Source: Streptomyces inusitatus
GTDB lineage: Bacteria > Actinomycetota > Actinomycetes > Streptomycetales > Streptomycetaceae
DNA length: 64,000 bases
NCBI RefSeq assembly: GCF_014651115.1
Contig: NZ_BMWG01000001.1
Coordinates: 764,320 to 828,319 of the forward strand
Direction: 5' to 3'
Part shown: positions 32,670 through 41,900 of the stretch, piece by piece
Layout: every line of letters starts with the position of its first letter
How positions within the stretch are numbered: position 1 is the first letter of the stretch
Translations under genes and position numbers: made by a program
The notes under the pieces: model-generated
Database searches by the model: none
What the model was told of the DNA's origin: nothing
Seen by the model: the letters and a program-made list of their open reading frames with translations, nothing else

Positions 32670-34127
32670 GTGACTCTCGCCCCCGCCGACCGCCAGGAGC
32701 CCCGCGACGGAAGCGGCCCGGACGCCGCCGGTCCGGGCGAGGACTTCGTACGGCGGCTGAAGGAGTACGAGGGCAGGCAGGCGGGCCCGCCGACCACCGG
32801 CCGGGACCCGGTCAACGCGCCGATGATCAGGCACTGGTGCGAGGCGATGGGCGATGCCCACCCGGCGTACCAAGGGCCGGACGCCATCGCTCCGCCGACG
32901 ATGCTCCAGGCCTGGACGATGGGCGGGCTCGCCGGACACCCGGAGCGCGGGGCGGTGGCGCGGGACGAGCTGTTCGCCCTGCTCGACGGGGCCGGCTGCA
33001 CCTCGGTGGTCGCGACCGACTGCGAGCAGGAGTACCCGAGGGCGCTGCGGCCCGGCGACGAGATCACCTTCGAGACGGTGATCGAGTCGGTGTCCGCGCG
33101 CAAGCGCACCAGGCTGGGCGCGGGCCACTTCGTGACGACCCGGACCGAGATACGGGTCGACGGGGAGCCGGCCGGTACCCACCGCTTCCGCGTCCTGAAG
33201 TACGCGCCGGACCTCAAAGCCTCCGCTCCCGAGGCCCCGGCCCCGACCCCGACCCCGGACCCGGCCCCGGCAGCGCCCCGCCGCCCCCGCCCGGTGATCA
33301 ACCGGGACAACGCGGGATTCTGGGCGGGAGTCGCCGCCCACCGGCTGCTGATCCAGCGCTGTACGGCCTGCGGCACGCTCCGCCTCCCCTGGCTGCCGGG
33401 GTGCGACGGCTGCGGCTCGCCCGAGTGGGACACCGTCGAGGCGAGCGGCGAGGGCGTCGTCCACTCGTACGTGGTGATGCACCACCCGCCCTTCCCCGCC
33501 TTCGACCCGCCCTACGCGGTGGCCCTGGTCGAGCTGGCGGAAGGCGTACGGATGGCCGGCAATGTGACGGGAGCGCGCTACGACGAGGTGCGCGTCGGGA
33601 CGGCGGTACGGCTGGAGTTCCTCCGGGTCGACGAGGAACTGGAACTCCCCTTCTTCCGCGCCCTGCCCGACCGAGGTGCGACCCGAGGTGCGACCCGAGG
33701 TGCGACCGGAGGTGCGACCGGACTGCCGATGGCGGCCGGGACCGAACTGCCGCCGCTCGCGATCCCGGTCACCCGCACCCTGATCGTCGCCGGGGCGCTC
33801 GCCTCCCGCGACTACCAGGACGTCCACCACGATCCGGAACTGGCGCGGCGGCGGGGCTCCCCCGACGTCTTCATGAACATCCTCACCACCAACGGCCTGG
33901 TCGGGCGGTACATCACGGACCGCTTCGGCGATCGCGCGGTGCTCCGCTCGGTCGCGATACGGCTGGGCGCGCCCAACCACCCCGGCGACACCCTGGTGCT
34001 GAGCGGCACGGTCGTCTCCCTCGCGGACGGGACCGCCGAGGTGCGGATCACCGGAACCAACGCCCTCGGCCTCCATGTGACGGGCACGGTCACCGTGGCC
34101 CTCCCGGACACCGAGACCTCCGGATGA
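32670..34127 (+). CDS. Fused MaoC dehydratase / DUF35 OB-fold / MaoC protein
   Basis: A 485-residue three-part protein. Residues ~30-175 are an FAS1-like hot-dog dehydratase domain (NAPMIRHWCEAMGDAHPAY). Residues ~200-320 are a DUF35 zinc ribbon plus OB fold (CTACGTLRLPWLPGCDGCG). Residues ~355-480 are a second MaoC domain with the hydratase segment ASRDYQDVHHDPELARRRG. The layout resembles ChsH2/ChsH1-type enoyl-CoA hydratases that partner the Ltp2 aldolase in steroid side-chain breakdown, and an Ltp2-like gene follows with a 4-bp overlap. GTG 32670 has GGGGAGG 8 nt upstream. The linker has a 12-bp tandem repeat. Confidence 0.9.
   Translation: MTLAPADRQEPRDGSGPDAAGPGEDFVRRLKEYEGRQAGPPTTGRDPVNAPMIRHWCEAMGDAHPAYQGPDAIAPPTMLQAWTMGGLAGHPERGAVARDELFALLDGAGCTSVVATDCEQEYPRALRPGDEITFETVIESVSARKRTRLGAGHFVTTRTEIRVDGEPAGTHRFRVLKYAPDLKASAPEAPAPTPTPDPAPAAPRRPRPVINRDNAGFWAGVAAHRLLIQRCTACGTLRLPWLPGCDGCGSPEWDTVEASGEGVVHSYVVMHHPPFPAFDPPYAVALVELAEGVRMAGNVTGARYDEVRVGTAVRLEFLRVDEELELPFFRALPDRGATRGATRGATGGATGLPMAAGTELPPLAIPVTRTLIVAGALASRDYQDVHHDPELARRRGSPDVFMNILTTNGLVGRYITDRFGDRAVLRSVAIRLGAPNHPGDTLVLSGTVVSLADGTAEVRITGTNALGLHVTGTVTVALPDTETSG
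33672..33719. repeat. Four 12-bp in-frame tandem repeats
   Basis: CGAGGTGCGACC occurs three times (33672-33707) with a fourth copy differing by one base (33708-33719). It encodes RGATRGATRGATGGAT in the linker between the DUF35 and second MaoC domains, so length changes would be tolerated. Confidence 0.9.
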
Positions 34128-35323
34128 ACCCGGCCCGGAGCCGGAGCTGGAACCGGAACCGGATGAACAGGGGCGGCGGTCTGGGCGGCCGGGCGGCCGT
34201 CGTCGGCATCGGGGCCACCGAGTTCTCCAAGGACTCCGGCCGCAGCGAGCTGGCGCTCGCGGCCGAGGCGGTCCGCGCCGCCCTGGACGACGCCGGGCTC
34301 AGCCCCGCCGATGTCGACGGACTCGTCACCTTCACCATGGACACCAGCCCCGAGATCGCCGTCGCCCGGGCCACCGGGATCGGCGAGCTGTCCTTCTTCT
34401 CCCGGATCCACTACGGCGGCGGCGCGGCCTGCGCCACCGTGCAGCAGGCCGCGCCCGCCGTCGCCGCCGGGGTCGCCGAGGTGGTCGTCTGCTACCGCGC
34501 GTTCAACGAGCGCTCCGGCCGTCGCTTCGGCTCCGGGGTGCGACAGCGGGAACCCTCGGCCGAGGGGGCGGCCCTGGGCTGGAACATGCCGTTCGGGCTG
34601 CTCACCCCCGCCTCCTGGGCGGCGATGACCGCCCGGCGCTATCTGAGCGTCCACGGGCTCACCCCCGAGGCCTTCGGCCCGGTCGCCGTCACCGGCCGGC
34701 GGCACGCGGCCCGCAACCCCGCCGCGTACTTCTACCGGCGGCCCATCACCCTCGCCGACCACGCGGCGTCCCGCTGGATCGCGGAGCCGCTGCGGCTGCT
34801 CGACTGCTGCCAGGAGACCGACGGCGGCCAGGCGCTCGTCGTCACCAGCCTGGAGCGGGCCCGTGAGCTGCCGCACCCGCCCGCAGTGATCGTCGCCGCC
34901 GCGCAGGGCGCGGGCCGGTCGCAGGAGCAGATGACCGGCTTCCACCGCGCCGATCTCACCGGCCTGCCCGAGACGGCCGTGGTCGCCCGGCAGCTCTGGC
35001 GCGCCTCCGGTCTCGCCCCGGGCGACATCGACGTCGGGATCGTCTACGACCACTTCACCCCGTACGTGCTGATGCAGCTTGAGGAGTACGGCTTCTGCGG
35101 CCGGGGGGAGGCCTCGGACTTCGTCGCGGCGGACGCGCTGCCGCTGAACACCCACGGCGGCCAGCTGGGCGAGGCGTATCTGCACGGGATGAACGGCGTC
35201 GCCGAGGCGGTACGGCAGATCCGGGGCACCTCGGTGAACCAGGTCCCGGGCGCGGCCAGGGCACTGGTCACGGCGGGCACCGGCGTTCCGACGTCCGGGT
35301 TGATCCTGGGCGCGGACGGCTGA
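34124..35323 (+). CDS. Lipid-transfer thiolase-fold protein (Ltp2/SCPx-like)
   Basis: A 399-residue thiolase-superfamily protein. It has AAVVGIGATEFSKDSG, GGAACATVQQAAPAVAAG at the position of the nucleophile region, and the C-terminal LPLNTHGGQLGEAYLHGMNG. Ltp2-like proteins act as retro-aldolases with a DUF35 partner on acyl-CoA side chains. The ATG at 34124 overlaps the upstream stop; that start adds an Arg/Asn-rich leader, and an internal ATG (34163) is also possible. No other steroid genes are visible nearby, so the substrate is open. Confidence 0.92.
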   Translation: MNPARSRSWNRNRMNRGGGLGGRAAVVGIGATEFSKDSGRSELALAAEAVRAALDDAGLSPADVDGLVTFTMDTSPEIAVARATGIGELSFFSRIHYGGGAACATVQQAAPAVAAGVAEVVVCYRAFNERSGRRFGSGVRQREPSAEGAALGWNMPFGLLTPASWAAMTARRYLSVHGLTPEAFGPVAVTGRRHAARNPAAYFYRRPITLADHAASRWIAEPLRLLDCCQETDGGQALVVTSLERARELPHPPAVIVAAAQGAGRSQEQMTGFHRADLTGLPETAVVARQLWRASGLAPGDIDVGIVYDHFTPYVLMQLEEYGFCGRGEASDFVAADALPLNTHGGQLGEAYLHGMNGVAEAVRQIRGTSVNQVPGAARALVTAGTGVPTSGLILGADG

Positions 35324-35375
35324 GCGAAGGGCCGCAGCGCTGGCCGCCGGGTCCCCGGGGCCGTTCACTTCGGCC

Positions 35376-36413
35376 ATGCGCACCCGCAGCCGGGCCCAGG
35401 TCGCCGCCGCCCTCGTACTGATCTCGCTGCTCGGCCTGCCCGATCTGCTGCTCGCCCCGCCGCCGGGCCGGACCGCATCGGACACCCGCCGGGCGTCGAC
35501 GACCGGCGTCCTCGCCGAACCTCCCGACACCACCGCCGACACCGATGTGACCTTCCGGGGTCTGGCGTTCGACGTCTGCCGGGTCCCCTCGCTCGCCGTG
35601 ATGAGGGCGTGGCGCGGCTCCTCCCCGTACGGAGCGGTCGGCGTGACCTACGGCGGGCGCGGCCGCGACTGTCCCGACCAGCCGCATCTCACCCGGCGCT
35701 GGGTGTCCGAGGTGCACCGGATGGGCTGGCGGGTGCTGCCGGTGTTCGCCGGCTCCCAGCCGCCGTGCGCGAGGGAGCCCCGGAGAGCCGATGAGGCCGG
35801 TGAGGCTGGTAAGGCCGGTGAGCCCGAGGAGACTCAAGAGGCGGCGGCTGCCCGGGGCGCGCGCAACGCCCGGGAGAGCATCGGGGCCGCCCCCGCCGCC
35901 CAGGGCGAGCGCGAGGGCGGCGACGCCGTACGGCAGGCCGCCGCGCTCGGCATGGACCGGGGCAGCGCGCTCTATGTCAGCCTCAGGTCTTACGACCTCG
36001 GCGACGCCGACTGCGTCCGCGCCACCCTCGATTTCATCCGCGCCTGGAACCGCGAGGTACGCCGCCAGGGGTACGTCCCCGGCCTGCGCGGCGACGCCGA
36101 GACGGGGGCCCGCCACATGGAGCGCGCCCGCCGGGCCGGCACCGGCGATCTCCCCTCCGCCCTGTGGTTCTCCCGCTGGAACCACCGGCCGTCGCTGCAC
36201 GGGGAGGCCGTTCTGCACCCGTACGCCTGGCGGGTGAAGCGCCGGATCCACCAGTACGAGGGCGAGGTCACCGAGGAGTACGGAGGCCATCGGCTCACCG
36301 TCGGACGCAATATGACCGACGCCCCGGTGGCGCGTGTCAGCCGACGACCCGAAGACGATCCGAAGGCGCCCGGGACGCCGTCTCCCCCGCCCGGAGGGGC
36401 GAATCAGCCCTGA
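35376..36413 (+). CDS. Secreted DUF1906 glycoside-hydrolase-like protein
   Basis: A 345-residue protein with an N-terminal hydrophobic segment (AAALVLISLLGLPDLLLA), then a DUF1906 (Rv2525c-like TIM barrel) domain: FRGLAFDVCRVPSLAVMRAW, YGAVGVTYGGRGRDCP and the late WNREVRRQGYVPGLRG. An insert of Glu/Ala/Gly repeats (~residues 130-170; ADEAGEAGKAGEPEET) interrupts the domain. The fold is linked to cell-wall modification; no activity is proven. ATG 35376 is the first start after the thiolase gene. Confidence 0.85.
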   Translation: MRTRSRAQVAAALVLISLLGLPDLLLAPPPGRTASDTRRASTTGVLAEPPDTTADTDVTFRGLAFDVCRVPSLAVMRAWRGSSPYGAVGVTYGGRGRDCPDQPHLTRRWVSEVHRMGWRVLPVFAGSQPPCAREPRRADEAGEAGKAGEPEETQEAAAARGARNARESIGAAPAAQGEREGGDAVRQAAALGMDRGSALYVSLRSYDLGDADCVRATLDFIRAWNREVRRQGYVPGLRGDAETGARHMERARRAGTGDLPSALWFSRWNHRPSLHGEAVLHPYAWRVKRRIHQYEGEVTEEYGGHRLTVGRNMTDAPVARVSRRPEDDPKAPGTPSPPPGGANQP

Positions 36414-36550
36414 GACCGATGTCGTCCCACCTGAGGGTCTCCTCCACCCACAGGAGGTCGGAAGGCCCCCGACCGTACAACCTGAGGCGGAGAAGGCTTC
36501 AGGCCCTCCGGCCGATCCGAACAGGAGGGGACCGCTCCTAGCGTGGAGCC

Positions 36551-37135
36551 ATGACCACGCCAGTCTGCACAAACGCTTCGAGGGCCGCCCTGCCGGCGGC
36601 TCCGTCGTACGGGGCCGACACACGGTTTTCGCCTCACGCTCGCTACTCGTCGTTCTCGTCGTACGTCAGGGCCCGGGGGCCGGTCCTGCTGCGCACCGCC
36701 CGTTCCCTGACCGCCAACCCCTGCGACGCGGAGGATCTGCTCCAGACCGCGCTGACCAAGACGTACGTCGCGTGGGAACGAATAGAGGACCACCGGGCGC
36801 TCGACGGCTATGTGCGCCGCGCCCTGCTCAACACCCGCACCTCGCAGTGGCGCAAGCGCAAGGTGGACGAGTTCGCGTGCGACGAGCTGCCCGAGCCGGA
36901 GAACTTCCCCGCGCCCGACCCGGCCGAGCGGCAGGTGCTGCACGACGCGATGTGGCGCGCGGTGATGAAGCTGCCCGACCGGCAGCGGGCGATGGTCGTA
37001 CTGCGCTACTACGAGGATCTCAGCGAGGCCCAGACGGCGGAGGTGCTCGGGGTGTCGATCGGCACGGTCAAGAGCGCGGTGTCGCGCGCGCTCGGTAAAC
37101 TCCGCGAGGACCCGGAGCTGGCCCCGGTCCGCTGA
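36551..37135 (+). CDS. SigE-family ECF RNA polymerase sigma factor
   Basis: A 194-residue sigma factor of the actinobacterial SigE family (TIGR02983 type). Region 2 appears as LLRTARSLTANPCDAEDLLQ and TYVAWERIEDH; region 4 as LPDRQRAMVVLRYYEDLSEAQ and the HTH segment VLGVSIGTVKSAVSRALGKL. The N-terminal ~35 residues are a polar extension. No anti-sigma gene is adjacent; an acyl-CoA ligase gene follows 121 bp later. Confidence 0.92.
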   Translation: MTTPVCTNASRAALPAAPSYGADTRFSPHARYSSFSSYVRARGPVLLRTARSLTANPCDAEDLLQTALTKTYVAWERIEDHRALDGYVRRALLNTRTSQWRKRKVDEFACDELPEPENFPAPDPAERQVLHDAMWRAVMKLPDRQRAMVVLRYYEDLSEAQTAEVLGVSIGTVKSAVSRALGKLREDPELAPVR

Positions 37136-37256
37136 CCCGGTCCGCCGACCCGTACGCCGAATCCTCCCTCGTGGGTAGTGACACAGCAGAGCCCTGGGCG
37201 CAGAATCTGCACAACCTACTGCCAGGTAGCGCCCATGCGCCCATCGGGAGGACGCC

Positions 37257-38903
37257 GTGCTCAGCACCATGCAGGATGTACCGCTGACCGTGACCCGCAT
37301 CCTGCGACACGGGATGACGATCCACGGAAAGTCCCAGATCACGACCTGGACGGGGGAGGCCGAGCCGCGCCGGCGCAGCTTCGCGGAGGTCGGTGCGCGA
37401 GCGGGGCAGCTGGCGGGCGCGCTCCGCGACGAACTCGGCATCGACGCCGACCAGCGGGTCGCCACCCTCATGTGGAACAACGCCGAGCACGTCGAGGCGT
37501 ATCTCGCGATCCCGGCCATGGGCGCCGTACTGCACACGCTCAACCTCCGCCTCCCCGCCGAACAGCTGGTGTGGATCGTCAATCACGCCGCCGACCGCGT
37601 CGTCATCGTGGACGGCACCCTCCTGCCGCTGCTCGCGCCCCTGCTGTCCCATCTGCCGACGGTCGAGCACATCGTCGTCTCCGGCCCGGGGGACCGCGCG
37701 CTGCTCGCCGACACCGAGGCGCAGATACATGAGTACGAGGATTTGATAGCGGGCCGTCCGGCCGACTACGACTGGCCCGAGCTGGACGAACGGACCGCCG
37801 CCGCCATGTGTTACACCTCCGGCACCACCGGGGACCCCAAGGGCGTGGTCTACTCGCACCGCTCGATCTATCTGCACTCGATGCAGGTGAACATGTCCGA
37901 GTCGATGGGCCTCAACGACCAGGACACCTCGCTGGTCGTCGTACCCCAATTCCATGTGAATGCCTGGGGACTGCCCCACGCGACCTTTATGACCGGCATC
38001 AACCTCCTGATGCCGGATCGTTTCCTCCAGCCCGCCCCGCTCGCCGAGATGATCGAGCGCGAGCGCCCCACCCACGCCGCCGCCGTCCCCACCATCTGGC
38101 AGGGTCTGCTGGCCGAGGTGCTGGCCCGCCCCCGCGATCTGACCTCCATGAAGCAGGTCACCATCGGCGGCGCGGCCTGTCCGCCCGCGCTGATGGAGGC
38201 GTACGACAAGCTCGGCGTACGCCTCTGTCACGCCTGGGGCATGACGGAGACCTCCCCGCTCGGCACGATGGCGCACCCCCCGGCCGGGCTGAGCGCCGAG
38301 GAGGAGTGGCCCTACCGCGTCACCCAGGGGCGCTTCCCGGCGGGCGTGGAGGCACGGCTGATCGGCCCGGCGGGCGAGACGCTGCCCTGGGACGGGCGCT
38401 CGGCGGGCGAGCTGGAGGTGCGCGGCCCCTGGATAGCGGGCGCGTACTACGGGGGCGCGGGCGCCGAGGAGATCAGGCCCGCCGACAAGTTCAGCGCGGA
38501 CGGCTGGCTGCGCACCGGCGATGTCGGCGTCATCGGCGAGAACGGCTTCCTGACCCTCACCGACCGGGCCAAGGACGTCATCAAGTCCGGCGGAGAGTGG
38601 ATATCCAGCGTCGAACTGGAGAACGCGCTGATGGCCCACCCGGAGGTGGCCGAGGCCGCCGTCGTCGCCGTCCCCGACGAGAAGTGGGGCGAACGCCCGC
38701 TCGCCACCGTCGTCCTCGTCGAGGGCTCGACCGCCGGTTACGAGGCGCTCAAGGCGTTCCTCGCCGAGCGGATCGCCAAGTGGCAGCTCCCGGAGCGATG
38801 GGCGCTGGTCCCGGCGGTGCCGAAGACGAGCGTCGGCAAGTTCGACAAGAAGGTGATCCGCAGGCAGTACGCGGACGGCGAGCTGGACGTCACCCTGCTC
38901 TGA
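37257..38903 (+). CDS. Fatty acyl-CoA ligase (AMP-forming)
   Basis: A 548-residue adenylate-forming enzyme that activates a carboxylic acid with ATP and joins it to CoA. Core motifs are [41 protein letters not shown] and the C-terminal [10 protein letters not shown] with the catalytic Lys. GTG 37257 has GGGAGG 7 nt upstream; an internal ATG at 37269 is also possible. Probably acts on medium- or long-chain fatty acids. Confidence 0.95.
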   Translation: MLSTMQDVPLTVTRILRHGMTIHGKSQITTWTGEAEPRRRSFAEVGARAGQLAGALRDELGIDADQRVATLMWNNAEHVEAYLAIPAMGAVLHTLNLRLPAEQLVWIVNHAADRVVIVDGTLLPLLAPLLSHLPTVEHIVVSGPGDRALLADTEAQIHEYEDLIAGRPADYDWPELDERTAAAMCYTSGTTGDPKGVVYSHRSIYLHSMQVNMSESMGLNDQDTSLVVVPQFHVNAWGLPHATFMTGINLLMPDRFLQPAPLAEMIERERPTHAAAVPTIWQGLLAEVLARPRDLTSMKQVTIGGAACPPALMEAYDKLGVRLCHAWGMTETSPLGTMAHPPAGLSAEEEWPYRVTQGRFPAGVEARLIGPAGETLPWDGRSAGELEVRGPWIAGAYYGGAGAEEIRPADKFSADGWLRTGDVGVIGENGFLTLTDRAKDVIKSGGEWISSVELENALMAHPEVAEAAVVAVPDEKWGERPLATVVLVEGSTAGYEALKAFLAERIAKWQLPERWALVPAVPKTSVGKFDKKVIRRQYADGELDVTLL

Positions 38904-38966
38904 CCAGCCTGTCCGACCGACCGACCGCCCCGGTCCCTCCGCGACCGCTTCCCCGCATCGGCCCGT

Positions 38967-41900
38967 CTAGTTCGTACCGATCTTGGCGAGCAGATCCACG
39001 ATGCGGGACTGCACCTCGCCGCTGGTGGAGCGCTCCGCGAGGAAGAGCACGGTCTCGCCCGAGGAGAGCCGGGGCAGCTCGGCCCGGTTGAGCCCGGCCG
39101 AGGTGTAGACCACCAGCGGGGTGCGGTTGAGCCGTCCGTTGGCCCGCAGCCAGTCGATGATCCCGGCCCGGCGGCGGCGTACCTGCATCAGGTCCATCAC
39201 CACCAGGTTCGGCCGCGTCTGCGCCGCGAGCGTCACCGCGTCGGTGTCCGCGCCCGCCCGCGCGACCTGCATGCCGCGCCGCTCCAGGGTCTCGGTGAGC
39301 GCGAGCGCGATCTCCTCGTGCTCCTCGATCAGCAGCACCCGGGGCGGATGCTGCTCGCTGTCGCGCGGGGCCAGCGCCTTGAGCAGGATCGCCGGATCCG
39401 CGCCGTACGCGGCCTCCCGGGTCGCCTGCCCGAGACCGGCCGTGACCAGTACGGGGACCTCGGCCGCCACGGCGGCCTGACGGAGCGACTGAAGCGCGGT
39501 CCTGGTGATGGGGCCGGTCAGCGGGTCGACGAAGAGCGCGGCGGGGAACGCGGCGATCTGGGCGTCGACCTCCTCGCGGGAGTGCACCACGACCGGCCGG
39601 TAGCCGCGATCGCTCAGCGCCTGCTGGGTGGAGACATCGGGCGCGGGCCAGACCAGCAGCCTGCGCGGATTGTCCAGCGGCTCCGGGGGCAGCTCGTCGT
39701 CCACCGGCTGCGGCTGCGGCCGGTTGGCCACCTCCACCGCGCCGCCGGGGCCGTCGAGCGGCTGGGGGCCCTCGGCGCCCTCGTCGGGCGCGCCTATCGC
39801 GTACGCCCGTCCCTCGGCCCGCTCGCCGGGCGGCCGGGGGGCGGTGCCGCCGGGCCCGGTTCCCGGCTGGCCCTGCGGATGCGGACGGGCGGACGGCTCC
39901 GCGCCGCCGCGCTCGATGCCGATGTCGGGGGGCGTGGCCAGCCTGCGCCGGCGGCCGGAGCCGAGCGAGCCCTGCTGGGCCTGCTGCTGCCCCTGCCCCT
40001 GCTGCTTGTCGGTGACCTGCTGGGCGAAGGGCACGCCCTGCCCGAGCGTCCGCACGCTGAAGGCCCGCCCGTGCGAGGCATCGGCCGGAAGCGGAGCCTC
40101 CGCCGGAAGCGGCTGGGCGAGGGTGTGCGGTCCGGCGGTCTCCGGACCGGCCACGGGCGGTTCGAGCGGCGGCAGCGGCAGCGAGACGGAACCGGTGCTC
40201 GGCCCCGAGACCGAGTCACGCGAAGCGGTGTGGCCCCCGGCGGGATCGTCGGCGGGTACGGGGACGGGCCCGGCCGTCCCGGTCTCCTGCGGCTCGCCGG
40301 GGTGGGCCCGGCGGCGGCCGGTCGGCGTGGAGTGGTCCGTGAACTCCACGGCCGGTGCCGGTGCCGGTGCCGGTGCGGGTGCGGGTGCGGGTGTCGTCGG
40401 CCGGTCGGCCTCGGCGGGCGGCAGCGCGAACGCGCTCCGTCCGGTCTCGGGTTCTTCCGGTGCGGGTGCGGGCGCGGGCGCGGGGGCCAGCGCGCGGCGG
40501 GCGCGCCGCCCGGCGGCCTCGGCGGCGGCGGGCCCGGCCGACAGCTCGGGCATCCCACTGCGAACCGGACGCTGTCCGGCGGGGTCGGCGACGAGCCCCT
40601 GCGGCGGTACGGCGTGCTGAACGCTCTGCTGCTGCGGAATCCCCTGGGCCATGCCCTGCGGGGGAACCGCCTGCTGGGGCACCCCCTGCGGCGGTACGGC
40701 CTGCCCGAACGCCGCTCGTCCACTCGCCCCCTCGGCGGCCGTGACCACGGAACCCTCGGCGGGTACGCCGGACGCGACGGGCGGCGGCGGAGGGCCCACC
40801 GGCTCGGCCGGCTCGGTCGGCTCCACGGGCGCTGCGGGCCCAACCGGACTCACCGGCTCCACGGGTGCCACCGGCTCTTCGGCCGGGCTCGGCCGCCCGC
40901 GCCGACGGCCGGTTCCGCCGCCGCCCCCCTGCGTACCGCCGGAATCCTGCGCTTCGGCCGTCCCGTCCTGCTCGGCGGCCCTGCGCCGTCCCGTCGGCAC
41001 CGGCGGGACGGGTTCCTCCGGGGCGCTCCGCACCGGGAGAACGCTCTCCAGGAAGGCGTCGGTGGACCCGCGACGCCGACGCCCGCTGGGCTCCGCGCCC
41101 GGCTCGGTCCCGGTCTCGGTCCTGGACTCTGTCTCGGGCTCGGCCGCCACCTGGGAGGAGGTGCGCTGCTCCGGCAGCGGCAGGGCGATCGCGCCGGTGG
41201 AATCGGCCTCGGGGGCCGCCGGGGCCGCCGGGGCCGCCGGAGTCTCCGCAGCCGACGGCGGCGCGGGAGCGGGAGGCGCCGTCGCCGGGGCGGCCGGAGC
41301 GGCCGGGGCGATGCGGGGAAGCGGTCGCGGAGGGACCGGGGCGGCGGCGGGAGCGGGCCGGGCCGTCTGCCGGGCGGCCGGCGCCAGCGCGTTCACCGGC
41401 GTGGGCACCGGAGCGGGCGTCGGCATCACGCCCGCGCCCGCGCCGAGCGGCACCTCCAGCACATACGCGCTGCCGCTCATCCCCGGTACGTCGTGCGTCT
41501 GGAGCACTCCGCCGTGCGCCCGGACGATCCCGCGCACGATCGGCTCGTGCACCGGGTCCCCGCCCGCGAACGGCCCGCGCACCTCGATCCGTACGACCTC
41601 GCCGCGCTGCGCGGCCGCGAGCACCACCGTCGAGTCCGCGTGTCCGCCGTCGGGCAGCAACCGGGCCCTGCCGGTCGAGTCGACCCCGGCCACATCGGCG
41701 GCCAGATGCGCGAGCGCCGTCGCCAGCCGCGCCGCGTCCACCTCCGCCTCGATCGCCGGCGCGTGCACGGCGAACTGCGCCCGGCCGGGCCCGATCAGCT
41801 CGACCGCGCCCTCGACGGCGGTCGCGACGACCGCGTCGAGCAGCACCTTCGACTTGTCGAGCGGCTCCCGGCCGGTGTCGAGCCGCTGGTAGCCGAGGAC

